Source: Epiperipatus broadwayi
Lineage: Eukaryota; Onychophora; Udeonychophora; Euonychophora; Peripatidae
Reading direction: 5' to 3'
Length of the DNA stretch: 64,000 bases
NCBI GenBank assembly: GCA_028023455.1
Contig: JAQFVV010000030.1
Coordinates: 4,732,501-4,796,500 of the forward strand
A program made the position numbers and the translations under genes. The stretch's first letter is position 1, and each line of letters starts with the position of its first letter. The notes beneath the pieces are model-generated. The model made no database searches. It was not told the origin of the DNA and was given only the letters and a program-made list of their open reading frames with translations. Below, in pieces: positions 1 to 10,108 of the stretch.

Positions 1-490
1 TTTTCAGAAAATGTTGATAACACATTAAAACTACCAAAAAAAAAAAGTAAGATAACTGAATGGCCGCCATATTTTTAAATCATTTGTATGTTGTTGGTTT
101 TTTTCTTTTTGAGATTGTACATTGCTAGTCCATAAAATTTCCATTACGTAAATTAATGACAATGACAGTTTTTATCATTCTAAAATTATTTAATCCTGAT
201 CTCGTTCTATCAGCATGTGAAGAATGACATTATTATATATATATTCAAGCATTGTAGCACATTTTTGACAGGACCAATCTACTATAGATTCCTATTAAAC
301 TAAAAGTCGTATATATTGTAACTAAAACTTTATTGAGAAGAAGGATTGACTATCTAAATATTGGGAATACCATCACTCGTGAAACGATACTAGCAGCTAA
401 AATGTAATTCCAAATCAAAGGGGCATTTTATTGAATCCAATATTACATACGATAAATTAAATATAATAAGTTTATATTTCTTCTTATATA
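1..490. other. AT-rich sequence, nothing recognised
   Basis: No coding similarity, RNA gene or repeat family was recognised up to the left target-site duplication of the first family A hairpin element. Confidence 0.5.
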
Positions 491-505
491 TCTTAATGAC
501 TTTTA

Positions 506-944
506 TTAAAACAGGCAAAACTCATTATATGTGTTACCACACACAGCAAGCTAGAGTAATCAACGGATGCCAGAAGGCTTTTACATAAAATCCCTACCTA
601 GTGCCTACTCATTCAATATCCCCAGACTAGTTTCTGTATCATGGCCTTCGTCAGTGAGGGGCCTTGGATCTGAGAGCACTGCACCTAGATCTTAAGATCT
701 AATGCAACCCTCCAGCAGCTACCTTTTATCTCCACTTAACTACAAAACTATGAGTCTTAAATTGGAAAACTAGTCTGGGGATATTGGATGAGTAGGCACT
801 AGATAGGGATTTTATGCACAAGCCTTCTGGCATCCATTGATTACTCTAGCTTGCTGTGTGTAGCAATACGTATAGTGAGTTTTGTCTGTTTTAATAACAG
901 TTATAAGCAAGCATAAGAAGTGGTGATCATGTGATGTTTATTGT
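506..944 (+). repeat. Family A hairpin retroposon, copy A1
   Basis: A 439-bp inverted-repeat element. The left arm starts with the head AACAGGCAAAACTC and runs through TGCCAGAAGGCTT; the right arm repeats this in reverse, giving a long stem. It ends in a unique 3' tail (AGCAAGCATAAGAAG followed by TGATCATGTGATG) that lies outside the hairpin. It is bracketed by imperfect direct repeats at 491-505 and 945-959 (13 of 15 bases identical), read as a target-site duplication. There is no poly(A) tail and no open frame. Orientation (+) is assigned from the position of the tail, which is the only part kept in the most truncated copies elsewhere in the window. The family is inferred to be a non-autonomous retroposon; a foldback DNA transposon is the alternative. 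Confidence 0.8.
619..661 (-). ncRNA. Hammerhead-type ribozyme core in A1 (antisense to element)
   Basis: Read on the minus strand: core CUGACGA (648-654), a weak stem II, GAAAC (630-634), then a two-base loop and the cleavage triplet GUC (625-627). The bases before the core (655-661) pair with those after the cleavage site (619-624) to form stem I. Position 7 of the CUGANGA core is free in natural hammerheads, so C is allowed. Stem II is poor in this copy, so activity is uncertain. Confidence 0.5.
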
Positions 945-1129
945 TCTTAATAACTTCTAAAAATGTATTCTAATTAGGTTCCAAAATATAATTAAATGTT
1001 GGTTCAAATATCTCAGGGTAAATTAAATATACTGTATATGTTAATGCATATTATAATCATGTGACCGTGGTAAGGAATGATAAGTGATATAATCTTTTTA
1101 AAAATGCCAAATTTTATGTAATATGATGT

Positions 1130-1192
1130 AAAATTTGAAATACAGGCATTCTTATAACTGGAACTTAATTGTAAATATAGGGGATTTGAACT
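1130..1192 (-). repeat. Family B retroposon, 5'-truncated copy B1
   Basis: Only 63 bp: the family B 3' tail (TTTGAAATACAGGCATTC) and the adjacent B-box-like segment (GGGGATTTGAACT). It is flanked by a perfect 13-bp direct repeat TGTAATATGATGT at 1117-1129 and 1193-1205. A truncated insert with its own target-site duplication is the signature of target-primed reverse transcription and fixes the 3' end of the family. Confidence 0.75.
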
Positions 1193-1321
1193 TGTAATAT
1201 GATGTGTTAATTTGTTGGATTATTTATATCATCTATTAGTAAATGTTGAATGTATAGAAAATTTTTAAAGTTTATTAAAACTTTTCAAATAATAAACAAT
1301 TTGTTAGTAATAACACACAAA

Positions 1322-1490
1322 TAGACCACACAGGTTAGTAATTACACAACATTTCGAGTAGTATTATTCTCTGCTGTTCTTCAGATGTTGCTGACCTGAG
1401 CATAGGAGTCGAACTTGGACTTTTTGATTCACGAATATCAAATTTAAGGCAAATGCTCTAACCAACTGAGCTATTCTGTCAAAGGCAACA
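1322..1490 (-). repeat. tRNA-derived SINE, family S2
   Basis: On the minus strand the copy carries a box A (TAGCTCAGTTGG, 1462-1473) and a box B (CCAAGTTCGACTCC, 1405-1418) at tRNA-like spacing, with a disrupted anticodon/variable region between them. The 3' part (about 1322-1390) is shared with the S2 inverted pair at 44653-44975, which shows a dispersed family and not a tRNA gene. The acceptor stem is not conserved. Confidence 0.65.
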
Positions 1491-1656
1491 GATAGGACAA
1501 ATTTCATATATGCATTGTAACAGTATACATATATGCCATTACATCGCTTTTATATAAAAGAAAAAAAATCGATAAATAAATATAAAAGTTAATAATTTTA
1601 TTTAAACCAATATATATAATTGCACAGATGGCAAACTATTAAATAATTACTTAAAA

Positions 1657-1750
1657 GTCGAGAGGTCAGCGACAGCTGCTTTACAAGCAGTTGTTCCGGG
1701 TTCGCTTCCCGGCTGATGCTATGACACATGAGGGGAAAAAAAAGGAAAAA
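1657..1750 (+). repeat. tRNA-derived SINE, family S1
   Basis: tRNA-like head: GTCGAGAGGTCAGCG corresponds to the D-arm/box A area, GCTGCTTTACAAGCAG forms an anticodon stem-loop, and CCGGGTTCGCTTCCCGG is a perfect T-arm with box B. It continues into GATGCTATGACACATGAG and an A-rich tail. The same tail (TATGACAYATGA plus A-run) follows the copies at 9067-9158 and 52748-52855. The 5' acceptor strand is missing. Confidence 0.7.
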
Positions 1751-1760
1751 TCTAAAGTAA

Positions 1761-3125
1761 AAAGATTTTTTTTTTTTAAGTAATATAAAAGAAAATAATA
1801 AAAACTATTAATTATTTTCTATTCAAAAATTATATTTAAATCTTAGTAGAATGGAAATGATTTTTTTTATTTAAATGAAATGGTTTAATAGCAAACAGGC
1901 CCTTGAGAGCATTTAACCAATCAGTCAGATAAGAGATCAATTTTAAAAAATTCCTAGTGATAAAATCTGATGATCCTGCTCAAAAGTGAACTGCCCGATA
2001 AACAATGCGAATGAATACACAGTCCACAAAGAAAATCATCATCGCCAATAAGATCAGCGCAAAGCCAGGCAAGATTGATCCTGGTATTTGATGATAATGA
2101 ATTCAAAATGATATAAAAGGGAAGAAAAGAAAACTGGTTAAATGAAGTTTTGTTCTTTTATAGTGCTCTTGTTGATTACATAATTTAGGCATATTTACAT
2201 GTATTGCGGACTTCAAAAATGTAAGGCTCGCGCAATAAATTAGTTTCCCATATTTACACCAGCTGAGGTGATCTCCAGAGTGGTGGTTCCCGAAAAACAG
2301 CAAACAACGGACTGGTTTTCCCGAAAACAATTTTAATACTAAATGGACTTTGATTGGAGTTGTGCAACTCATCATGGACTGCCAAGACAGACTTCAAGTA
2401 AACCTACTGCCATGGAAAGTATGAACTTTAATAATCTAAAATAAGAACTTTTCAATCTAAAATAAGAACTTTTCAAATACTTAAACCTACATGGTACCTA
2501 GCTCATAAAGTCTCTTATCTGATTAAGCAGAAATTGAAATTATTTGTTATATTTTTCTTTTAATATGTTTGCTATTATTATTCTTATTTCCATTCTTGTA
2601 ATTTCTTTTAATAAAAAGATATGTAGATGACTAACTGCTAATCTTTCATAGAAGTCAAAGATAGATAAATCAGTTTTTTGAAGATATTAATAAAACCCAT
2701 AAAAATATCAAATTTGTAATAGGAAGAAAATAGGAAAATAAAATAGCTTACCTACATATTTTAATAAAAATTTTAAAATCAAGAAAGTGATGCCAAAACA
2801 ATATAGAAAAAATGTCATTAAAACCATCTCTTTTTTTTCACTTAATAAAAAAAAGCATTATTTTCTTTAAATAATTTTATTTCTTTATATTTTCAATTAT
2901 CCAGCAGTCTTTTTTGAGAACTGCAAAATATTTTAGTATAATTATATCTAACTGTATATATTTCGTATTTTAATTACAATTATACAAATATTATTCATCT
3001 TAAAATATTTGATTTAATATTTATAATATTTTTTATATTTTTATGTACTTAACTCATGCATTATTTTTTTTATGGTTTAAATTGGCTGCCAATCTCACCA
3101 ACTGATAAAATTTTTCAATTTAAGA
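1761..3125. other. AT-rich sequence, no recognised gene
   Basis: Mostly AT-rich. A slightly more GC-rich patch at about 2020-2420 contains a 90-codon minus-strand open frame without recognisable similarity. A short inverted match (CAGATAAGAGA near 1926 and its complement near 2513) is too short to define an element. Confidence 0.4.
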
Positions 3126-3129
3126 TGTG

Positions 3130-4000
3130 ATGTGTGATGCACTGTGACTTCTTATTCGGAGTCAGGAATCTCTCAGCCACTATGCCCAAGAAACCTGTTA
3201 GCCACTTTACCTTATCTTTCCATTCCCCAGCCTAAATTTTTTTCATACTCTTCTCTATCCTGCTCCATCCCATTTCCACAACATAATCTTTGTCAACTCC
3301 ATAGCCTTTATATCTAAATCCCCCTTATCTTGTCCCAAACCCAGTGTAAAAACCAAGAACCTACTTTCTGTATAATCACTTTGTTTATATTTATTCTTCC
3401 ACAACTTCATTATTTGTACCCTTTCTGCTTGCAGGTATTTACATTCAATTAACAGAAGCCTAATATTTTCTATGCCTTCCTTACACATTTTGCAGACTAA
3501 ACCATGCACATTTTTTCATTTATGTGTATATTCCCTTGTTGCTAAAGATCCTGTTCGAGCTTTAATCAGTAAACTATTTTTTTTGTTATTATCATAAATT
3601 AACTCGCACCCAATATTCTGTTTACTTCTATATATATTTAAACTCTTTTTACTCCCTATACTAGTTATGCATTATTCTTCTATCCCATTCCTTGTCACTA
3701 TAACACTCAACAATTCTCTTAACACAATCATCCCATCTTTTGTATAAGTATATTGATATAAATTCTTTATCCAAATCTTCTGCATACCGTATTACCTTTC
3801 TCACCCATCTTGTTGCCTGTCCTTTACTCATAACCCAATTAAATATACTATTTTGGTTATTCTCACATTATTCATAGACTGCAATCTACCGAACATTTTC
3901 ATTTGCTTTTTGCATATCTCGTATAAAAACATTACCATCCCATTTCTCTTTGAATTGCCTCCTTTAGTTCTATCACTGCATCTTTTTTATCATTACTTTT
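3130..4000 (-). mobile_element. 3' fragment of APE-type LINE (relative of the 47-50 kb copy)
   Basis: Minus-strand remnant of the C-terminal end of a non-LTR retrotransposon. The frame at 3255-3509 contains a C-x2-C ... E ... C pattern (CKMCKEGIEN ... IECKYLQAE), like the C-terminal zinc-binding motif that follows reverse transcriptase in several LINE clades. The stretch aligns closely with 47178-47940, including the shared 3' region reading GAGTCAGGAATCTCTC on the plus strand. Several stops and frame changes make it a pseudogene. RT and endonuclease are absent, as in a 5'-truncated LINE insertion. Confidence 0.7.
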
Positions 4001-4149
4001 GATAATATTTTTCTTATTGCTTTAATAATTAATCTACCTGACATGGTACCTTAGTCAGATGCTATAAGATTGTCATATAATAATCAATCAATATTAGATT
4101 GAAGCAAGCAACTAATTATATTTACAATTGTTTAATTATCAACCCGGAT

Positions 4150-4740
4150 TTGTGGACACATAATTGCTATTGTGAATATTTGATCATTGTATATATAAGA
4201 CAGGCTATTTTTAGATTACATTTTCTAGGTGCCTTTTACTTTTGTCGTAAGCAAGAAGATCATAAATAGAGCTACCTAAACATGTAATCTTTTATCAGCC
4301 AAAACTCTTATCTTAAATATAATTCCAAACTGACTTATTACTGATCGTAACTAAGGATTGTCAGTTTTTTAAACATGTTCCAGTTGCTTTTTTAATTTTC
4401 AAAGACTTGAGCTAAAAAGAAATTTAAAAAAGTAATTGGATTCAGAAATTTATGCATATAGTTAAAGAATGATTATATGATTGCACAAACATATAATCCC
4501 ACTGTAGGGAGATGACAATGAGAGGCTTGTGGTTACTTAGTTCTAGACTAATTTAAGAGACTAAACGAAAGAAATAGGGATATAGAAATGCTTGTGTGTA
4601 TTGGAAACAGTAGTTCTCCTTTGATGAACCAACATTCTAGTCTACAAAGCAGCAGGAGATACTCTTTAGTTAGATACTGTTTATTTAGTCTTTCTAAATT
4701 CTTTTCTTCCTCCTCTGTTTATGTGTGTTCAAATTTTGTA
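4150..4740. repeat. Dispersed repeat family E, copy 1
   Basis: Matches 45430-45990 in the same orientation over several blocks (for example GAGCTACCTAAACAT / GGGCTACCTAAACAT, CTAAGGATTGTCAG / CTAAGGACTGCTAAG, GATGAACCAACATTCTAG / GATGAATCATCCTATCC). No coding potential or terminal repeats were seen; the class is unknown. Confidence 0.55.
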
Positions 4741-4743
4741 GAT

Positions 4744-4773
4744 CTGATGAAGACTGCATGGTACAGTCGAAAC
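4744..4773 (+). ncRNA. Hammerhead-like core, Penelope-type terminal sequence
   Basis: CTGATGA (4744-4750), a bulged A, stem II GACTG (4752-4756) pairing with CAGTC (4764-4768), then GAAAC (4769-4773), followed shortly by AATAAAAG. The same arrangement recurs at 14773-14800. Hammerhead motifs are known in Penelope-like element terminal repeats. Here stem I and stem III are not convincing, so this is probably a relic. Confidence 0.4.
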
Positions 4774-5149
4774 TGTAATCAATAATAAAAGTTTTTTTGC
4801 TGAAAAGTGAAAGCATGTAAGATTTTTGAAATTCAATATTATACTGTTTATTTGTTATTTATAATAAACTCTCACATCTGAAAGTCATTCCTATATATAA
4901 GTTATAATAAAGATATTAAGAATTATATTAATGGTATTTATGAAATAAATTGCAAAGAATGTTAATTAAAAAACATCACAAATAAATACATTGGAGAAAC
5001 AATGAATTCTATTACAAGGTTATAACAACATAAATGAGATAAAGCATATTTTTACACATACCGAAGAAACTGGTCATAAATTTAAAGATGGTATACTAAT
5101 AGGAAGAAAGAGTTAAGTGGCACTGATAATTAGAAAATTTAGGCCTAAT

Positions 5150-6720
5150 ATGAATAAAAATTCATCCTGTTTGTCCGATCAATAACCTTGCACCACATTA
5201 ATCAATTTTCTTATTTCATCTGTCCATCTGACATTTAATCTTTCTTCTACACCACAGCTTCATTTCAATCTTTTAATTCTTTTATGTCAATAACAACTGT
5301 TTTTTCTCTCATCAAATATTTCGCCTTTAATCACTTCTTGCTACTTCCAATATATATATCTTTCTACTTCATTGATAAGTTTGAAATCTTTAAATTGCTC
5401 TTCTGTTAAGTGTCCAAGACTTAGATTCTATATAATAAATAGTATAACACATCTATTAAAAATCCTTTTCAAACATTTAGGCATATTTCATTTTAATATT
5501 AAAATATTTCTAGCAAAAGCCCTCCATACAAATTTAATTCTATGATTAATTTCATGAATTACGCTTCCATTTATATTAATAATCTGACCAAGGTATTTGT
5601 AGCTGCTAACTTCTAATTCATGATTGTTAGTTTTTATTGTCTTTTTCTGAGCAAAACCATTGAACGTTAATTTTATTTCTAGTCCTGTTTTCTTACTTTA
5701 ATCTGATAACTCTTGCAACATTCCCTGAATCTCTGAAGCATTACTTGCAAAACCAACCACATTATCTAGTAAAATCTAAATGATTTAAGTAATATTTACT
5801 AAGGCAATAAACCTAAAGCATGTGCGGTTGAAAATGCGATGGTAGGGACCTCTACAGGTCTTAACCGCAAGCTTACACATTGGAAGAAAAGAGGGGAAAT
5901 AATTCATATTTATGTTCATTCCCTTAGCTTCCCATTTTAATCCGCTAAATATTTCTTGCAAAATTGCTGTAAAAATTTTTGGAGATATAGAATCCCTGTC
6001 ATACATCCTTCTCAATCTCATTGTTAATCTTCTTAGAATCACAATATACTATAATCGTTGCTGTTACATTTTGATAAATATTTTTCGGAATATGTTAATA
6101 TCCTGTGTCTGCATTTTGATGGTCCAAAAATTTTATTACTGTGGGAATACTTATAGAATCAAATGCCTTTTCATTATCTATAAATCCAAAGCATAATGGC
6201 TTCTCTTGTTCATTGGTCCTTTCTATAACTTTTATCAATACCTGAATGTGATCCACTGCTAAGACCATTTTTAAACCCACCTTGTTCTTTTTGTTGGATT
6301 GAAACCAAAGTTCACTATAAATCAGTTGTAATTATATTATCTTACAAAAGATTTTTTATAGACCTCATAGAAACTAATGGGTCTAATTACTAATATCTTC
6401 TTTATCACTTTTCTTAAATATTGGTATTATTATTGTATTTAACCGTCTAGTATTTCTTTACCATTTAGATATTTGGTATATAGTTTTGCCAATATTTATT
6501 CTATTTCTTTATCTGCTTCTTTTAAATATCAACAATAATTCCATAATTTTCTGGAGCTTTTTCATAGATTTAATTACATGTCTCACTTCTTCATTTAAAA
6601 TACTTGGCAATTTAGATGTAGAAATTGTAATAGTTATTTTGTTTGCTTATTTTATTTTCATTGTTTCCACACATTTTGTGATACTATCTCTTTTTAATAA
6701 TAGTTTCATCTAGTTTTTTT
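5150..6720 (-). pseudogene. RTE-like endonuclease/reverse-transcriptase LINE, decayed
   Basis: Minus-strand remnant of a non-LTR retrotransposon reverse transcriptase. The frame at 6095-6280 holds the RT catalytic-region motif FIDNEKAFDSI preceded by IKVIERTNEQ, typical of RTE-type 'endonuclease-reverse transcriptase' proteins. The frame at 5785-6042 continues with DSISPKIFTAILQEIFSGL, the next conserved RT block. Downstream minus-strand sequence to about 5150 probably covers the thumb and C-terminus but is badly decayed. Repeated frame changes and stops mean no functional protein. Related RTE fragments occur at 35440-36030, 37628-38055 and 39800-42250. Confidence 0.75.
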
Positions 6721-7096
6721 TTTTTTTTGCTGAAAAATAGAAAAAAAGATTAATACAACATAAGTTAATGAAAAAATATATTAAATACAGTATATGGTAA
6801 ACGTATATTGATAGTTAGAAATTAAAAATATTTCTTTAATAAAAGTTAATTTATAATTAGATAATTCAAATTGAATTATTTAATTTTTTTTGCAATTTTA
6901 TTATGTATAAAAAAAGTTGTTATAATAGATTATTTATATATATTATAAATATGAAAATAATATGGCTTAACATATATATAATTAGTGGGAGTAAACTGCT
7001 CTCTCAAACTACATATAGATGACACTACGTGTTAGCAGAATAGAATGGAAGCAATTATTCCTAAGCTTTTTTATGTTTGTAAGCTTTTTTTCCAAT
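6721..7096. other. AT-rich sequence, nothing recognised
   Basis: Very AT-rich sequence between the RTE remnant and the next family A insertion; no feature was recognised. Confidence 0.4.
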
Positions 7097-7109
7097 ATTG
7101 TTACGAGTA

Positions 7110-7522
7110 TTTAAACAGACAAAACTCTATACATATTGCCACTCAAGGCAAGCTAGAGTAATCAATGGATTCCAGAAGGCTTGGGCATAAAATCCCCATC
7201 TAGTGCCTACTCATCCAATATCCCAGACTAGTTTCTGGCTTGTGGCATTCGTCAGTGAGGAGCCTTGGATCTGAGAGCACTGTGCCTAGATCTTAGGATC
7301 TAATGCAGCCACCTTTTATCTCTACTTAACTACAAAACTATGAGACTTAAATTGAAAACACTATAATATTTTCAATCCAAGCTCATCAGCTTATATAGTC
7401 ACATAGGTCTGAACTCAGTTCAGTACCCATACATTTTGGTGTCTTTGAGTGGCAATATGTATAGAGAGTCTTGCCTGATTTAATAACAGTTAAGAGCAAG
7501 AATACAAAATAGTGGTCATGTG
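7110..7522 (+). repeat. Family A hairpin retroposon, copy A2
   Basis: A 413-bp copy with head AAACAGACAAAACTCTATAC, the body block GTGAGGAGCCTTGGATCTGA, the internal TCAATCCAAGCTCAT region and the 3' tail ending GTGGTCATGTG. Direct repeats ATTGTTACGAGTA (7097-7109) and ATTGTTAAGAGTA (7523-7535) match at 12 of 13 positions. The right arm is shorter than in A1, so the hairpin is asymmetric. Confidence 0.8.
7221..7262 (-). ncRNA. Hammerhead-type core in A2 (antisense)
   Basis: Minus strand: CUGACGA (7249-7255), stem II region with two to three possible pairs, GAAAC (7231-7235), then the GUC cleavage triplet, with CUCCUCA before the core able to pair with UGGGA after the cut. The core bases are intact, but stem II is weak. 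Confidence 0.45.
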
Positions 7523-7535
7523 ATTGTTAAGAGTA

Positions 7536-8764
7536 GATGGTTTCATTATCATTTGCTAATATACAGAGAGTTATTTATTCATAGCTTAAGAGGGAGTGGT
7601 TTATTTCCATCAGTTATATATATATATATATTAAGCTATGCTACTTTCATATTTACAATTATTAACTTCTATTTAATTATTAAAAACAAGGTTTATTAAA
7701 AGAGTGATTTTATCCTCCATTCTTATATAATTGAACGATACGAACAACGTATTGAGAGACAATTATGAAGTGCTTTGTTTTCAATACGTTGTTTGTATCT
7801 TTTACTTATATTACAGTTTCAAAGATAGAGCGTTTAAAAGTGTTATGGTTTTATATAATTGATACGTTTAAAAATTATTAAAGCCATAGTTTCATCTGGA
7901 TAATATATGAAAATAACTTTGAATTTCCAACAGAATTAGCAAATGAAAGCTTAAGAGTAAATGATTCCATTTTATTGTTTGTCATTTGCTAATATATAAA
8001 GTGGTATTGATTCATAGTTTGAAGAATATTGGAAACGCAAGCTGTCAGCCATTTTTCAAAGTGGAATAATAAAGTATTGTATTTGCATTGTATAAAGTGC
8101 ATAGAAGAATGTGCAATTATTATTTATAGTGTGAATCCTAATTACAACATATTCCATAAGATGACATTACTTTGAACATGGATGAATCCAAATTTCTGTA
8201 TTGTAATTCCATGCATTTTCAAAATTTTAATAACAAATTTTATCAAACAACAAATAAAAGCTTTTTTTCTTTAAACTTCCTAAGCATAACATTAGGCACA
8301 AGCATTGATATATATATATTTTACTTCAGTAATATATATTCTATTAACATCTATATTCCAACAACTTACACTATCAAACTTAGCATCAGACAAATAATTA
8401 TCAGATGAATTTGAATAAATATTTGAAAAATGGTGACTTAAGTTATTCAAAGAAGACTGATAATTGTTTTTTTAATATTAATAATGTATTGTTTCCATTG
8501 CCTTAATTTATTTGATTATAGTTCCAAATATATTCACACCAAATATAAATTTCATTCTTCTACTAAGTCCTCATCGCGCTTTTATATAGAAGAAAATTTT
8601 TATAACATTTTAAATATTTACATGAAATTTTAAACATAATTTAAATAAAATATATCAGTAATAACATAATATATTATTATATAATAATAATATTGATTAT
8701 ACAACATTAAGACTCGTATATTTTTCTATATACTAACCCCCCCCCCCCTCATTAATTTATTTTT
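7536..8764. repeat. AT-rich stretch with small inverted and direct repeats
   Basis: GATACGAACAACGTATTGA at 7737-7755 and its complement at 7781-7799 form a short hairpin. The string TCATTTGCTAATATA occurs near 7550 and again near 7981 with similar flanks, suggesting an old internal duplication. A C-run (10 bases) is at about 8739. No gene was recognised. Confidence 0.4.
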
Positions 8765-9066
8765 TAATTTGGTATTTTATTTCACCATAATGTTGTAGAG
8801 GTCCCTACTGTTGTTTTTAGGCACATAGTCTTAAGGTTATTGCCTTAATATATATTGCTTAATTCAATAAGTAAATTATTAAATAATTTAGGAACAGAAT
8901 GATTTCTTACTCTAATTCCATATTTATTACAATATTTTGAAACTATATATATATTTTCCTTAGATACATTTCAAATTGTTTTATATGAGGTTTCTTGAAA
9001 GTACTATCAAAATTTTTTTTTATCTGTAATTATATAATTGAGAAGTTGATTGAATAATAAAATATT

Positions 9067-9158
9067 CTTTTTTTTCTTATGTCAAATGTGTTGACTGGGA
9101 AGCAAACCCGGGCTGGCCGCTTGGAAGGCTACTACGCTAACCACGAGACCACCAATGC
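9067..9158 (-). repeat. SINE derived from tRNA-Gly(TCC), family S1
   Basis: Minus strand begins GCATTGGTGGTCTCGTGGTT, has an anticodon loop around TTCCAAG (anticodon TCC) and a T-arm CCCGGGTTTGCTTCCC, close to animal tRNA-Gly(TCC). The acceptor stem has two mismatches, and the copy ends in GACATAAG plus an A-run like the other S1 copies. It is flanked by a 17-bp direct repeat at 9050-9066 and 9159-9175 with one mismatch. It is therefore a retroposed SINE, not a tRNA gene. Confidence 0.8.
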
Positions 9159-9760
9159 TTGACTAATAAAATATTTTTTCATCTATCATCATTCCAAGAT
9201 ATCTAATAAATTTTATTTGTTCTACTTTTATACACTTATCATTACATATTATATTATTGTCATGTAAATACTTGTATGAATGCAGATATATTTAATGTGA
9301 GAAAAGCATATTAACATACATTTTGTCTTTCTTCATTTATATATAAATTCTTCTTTCAATGCACCAAAAGACAATTTTGTTCAGACTTTCTTGACATTCT
9401 TTAATTTCAATATCAATATTGTTATTTACACTCATAATAACAGTATCATCTGCTATTGATGTATTGATCCTTCAATATTAATAGTTCCCCTAGATCATTT
9501 ATGAAAATCAGAAACAACAATGCATTAAGTATAGAACCTTGAGGAACCCCATATAAATGTTTCTGCTCATTGCTCAATACGTTTGATATTTTTCCTACAA
9601 CTTATCTATCATTTAAATATTTTAAAAAAAACTGAGCAATTTTCCTTTAGATTCACAATTTTGTAAACTGTGAATCAATTGCTTATGACCAATAATATCA
9701 AAAGCCTTATTAAAATCTAAAAAATGACATTTACATATTTTTTATCATTTAATGCACTAT

Positions 9761-10108
9761 AGAGGATTTGAACTCAAATTTTCAAGCACCCTTCAACTAT
9801 TCACACTATCTCATACAACTGATACACATGACCACACACATGCAGAAAAGATTAATAATCACCAATGTACGTATTTCATGCTAAACCAGCACTCATCAGT
9901 TGGTCCAGATTATCATCTCTCACACATATATATAATCAATGTTCAGTTTATATTAAGATAGCAAATATTCATACTTTAATGGTCATGTGTATCAGTTGTA
10001 TGAGATAGTGTGAATAGTTGAAGGGTGCTTGAAAATCTGAGTTCAAATCCTCTATACTTACAATTAAGCTCCCAGGTTTGTGAAGAGTGCCTGGTTTTCA
10101 AATATTTA
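9761..10108 (+). repeat. Family B hairpin retroposon, copy B2
   Basis: A 348-bp element inserted in the LINE, flanked by a perfect 15-bp direct repeat CATTTAATGCACTAT (9746-9760 and 10109-10123). The left arm starts AGAGGATTTGAACTC; the right arm ends GAGTTCAAATCCTCTATAC and runs into the 3' tail (AATTAAGCTCCCAGG ... CTGGTTTTCAAATATT). GAGTTCAAATCC resembles a Pol III box B and is present in both arms. The right arm has lost the ribozyme portion. Confidence 0.85.
9856..9912 (-). ncRNA. Hammerhead ribozyme, B2, nearly intact
   Basis: Minus strand: stem I (TAATC, bulge TGG, ACCAA pairing with TTGGT and GATTA), core CTGATGA (9893-9899), stem II GTGCT-GGTTT-AGCAT, GAAA, then a short stem III. 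The base expected to be U at 16.1 is C, so the A15.1-U16.1 pair is broken; cleavage is probably impaired. Confidence 0.55.

Noticed and set aside
506-944. Family A as a foldback or MITE DNA transposon
   Set aside because: Variable 7-15 bp duplications, a non-inverted 3' tail and 5'-truncated copies fit retroposition better, although an autonomous partner has not been identified.
1657-1730. tRNA gene with TAC anticodon
   Set aside because: The 5' acceptor strand is missing, and the downstream tail is shared with other S1 SINE copies.
1657-1740. Hammerhead motif in S1 SINE (CTGATGC ... ATGA plus A-run)
   Set aside because: The core is CTGATGC and not CTGANGA, and there is no stem II; coincidence.
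2103-2375. 90-codon minus-strand frame
   Set aside because: No family match or splice signals; the short matching inverted motif around it is too short to define an element.
9067-9158. Functional tRNA-Gly(TCC) gene
   Set aside because: Acceptor and T-stem mismatches, an A-rich tail and a 17-bp target duplication show a retroposed SINE.
9755-9961. Recurrent peptide-like translation in family B copies (also at 29038-29259)
   Set aside because: The shared peptides arise because the frames cover the same non-coding hairpin repeat, not a conserved protein.
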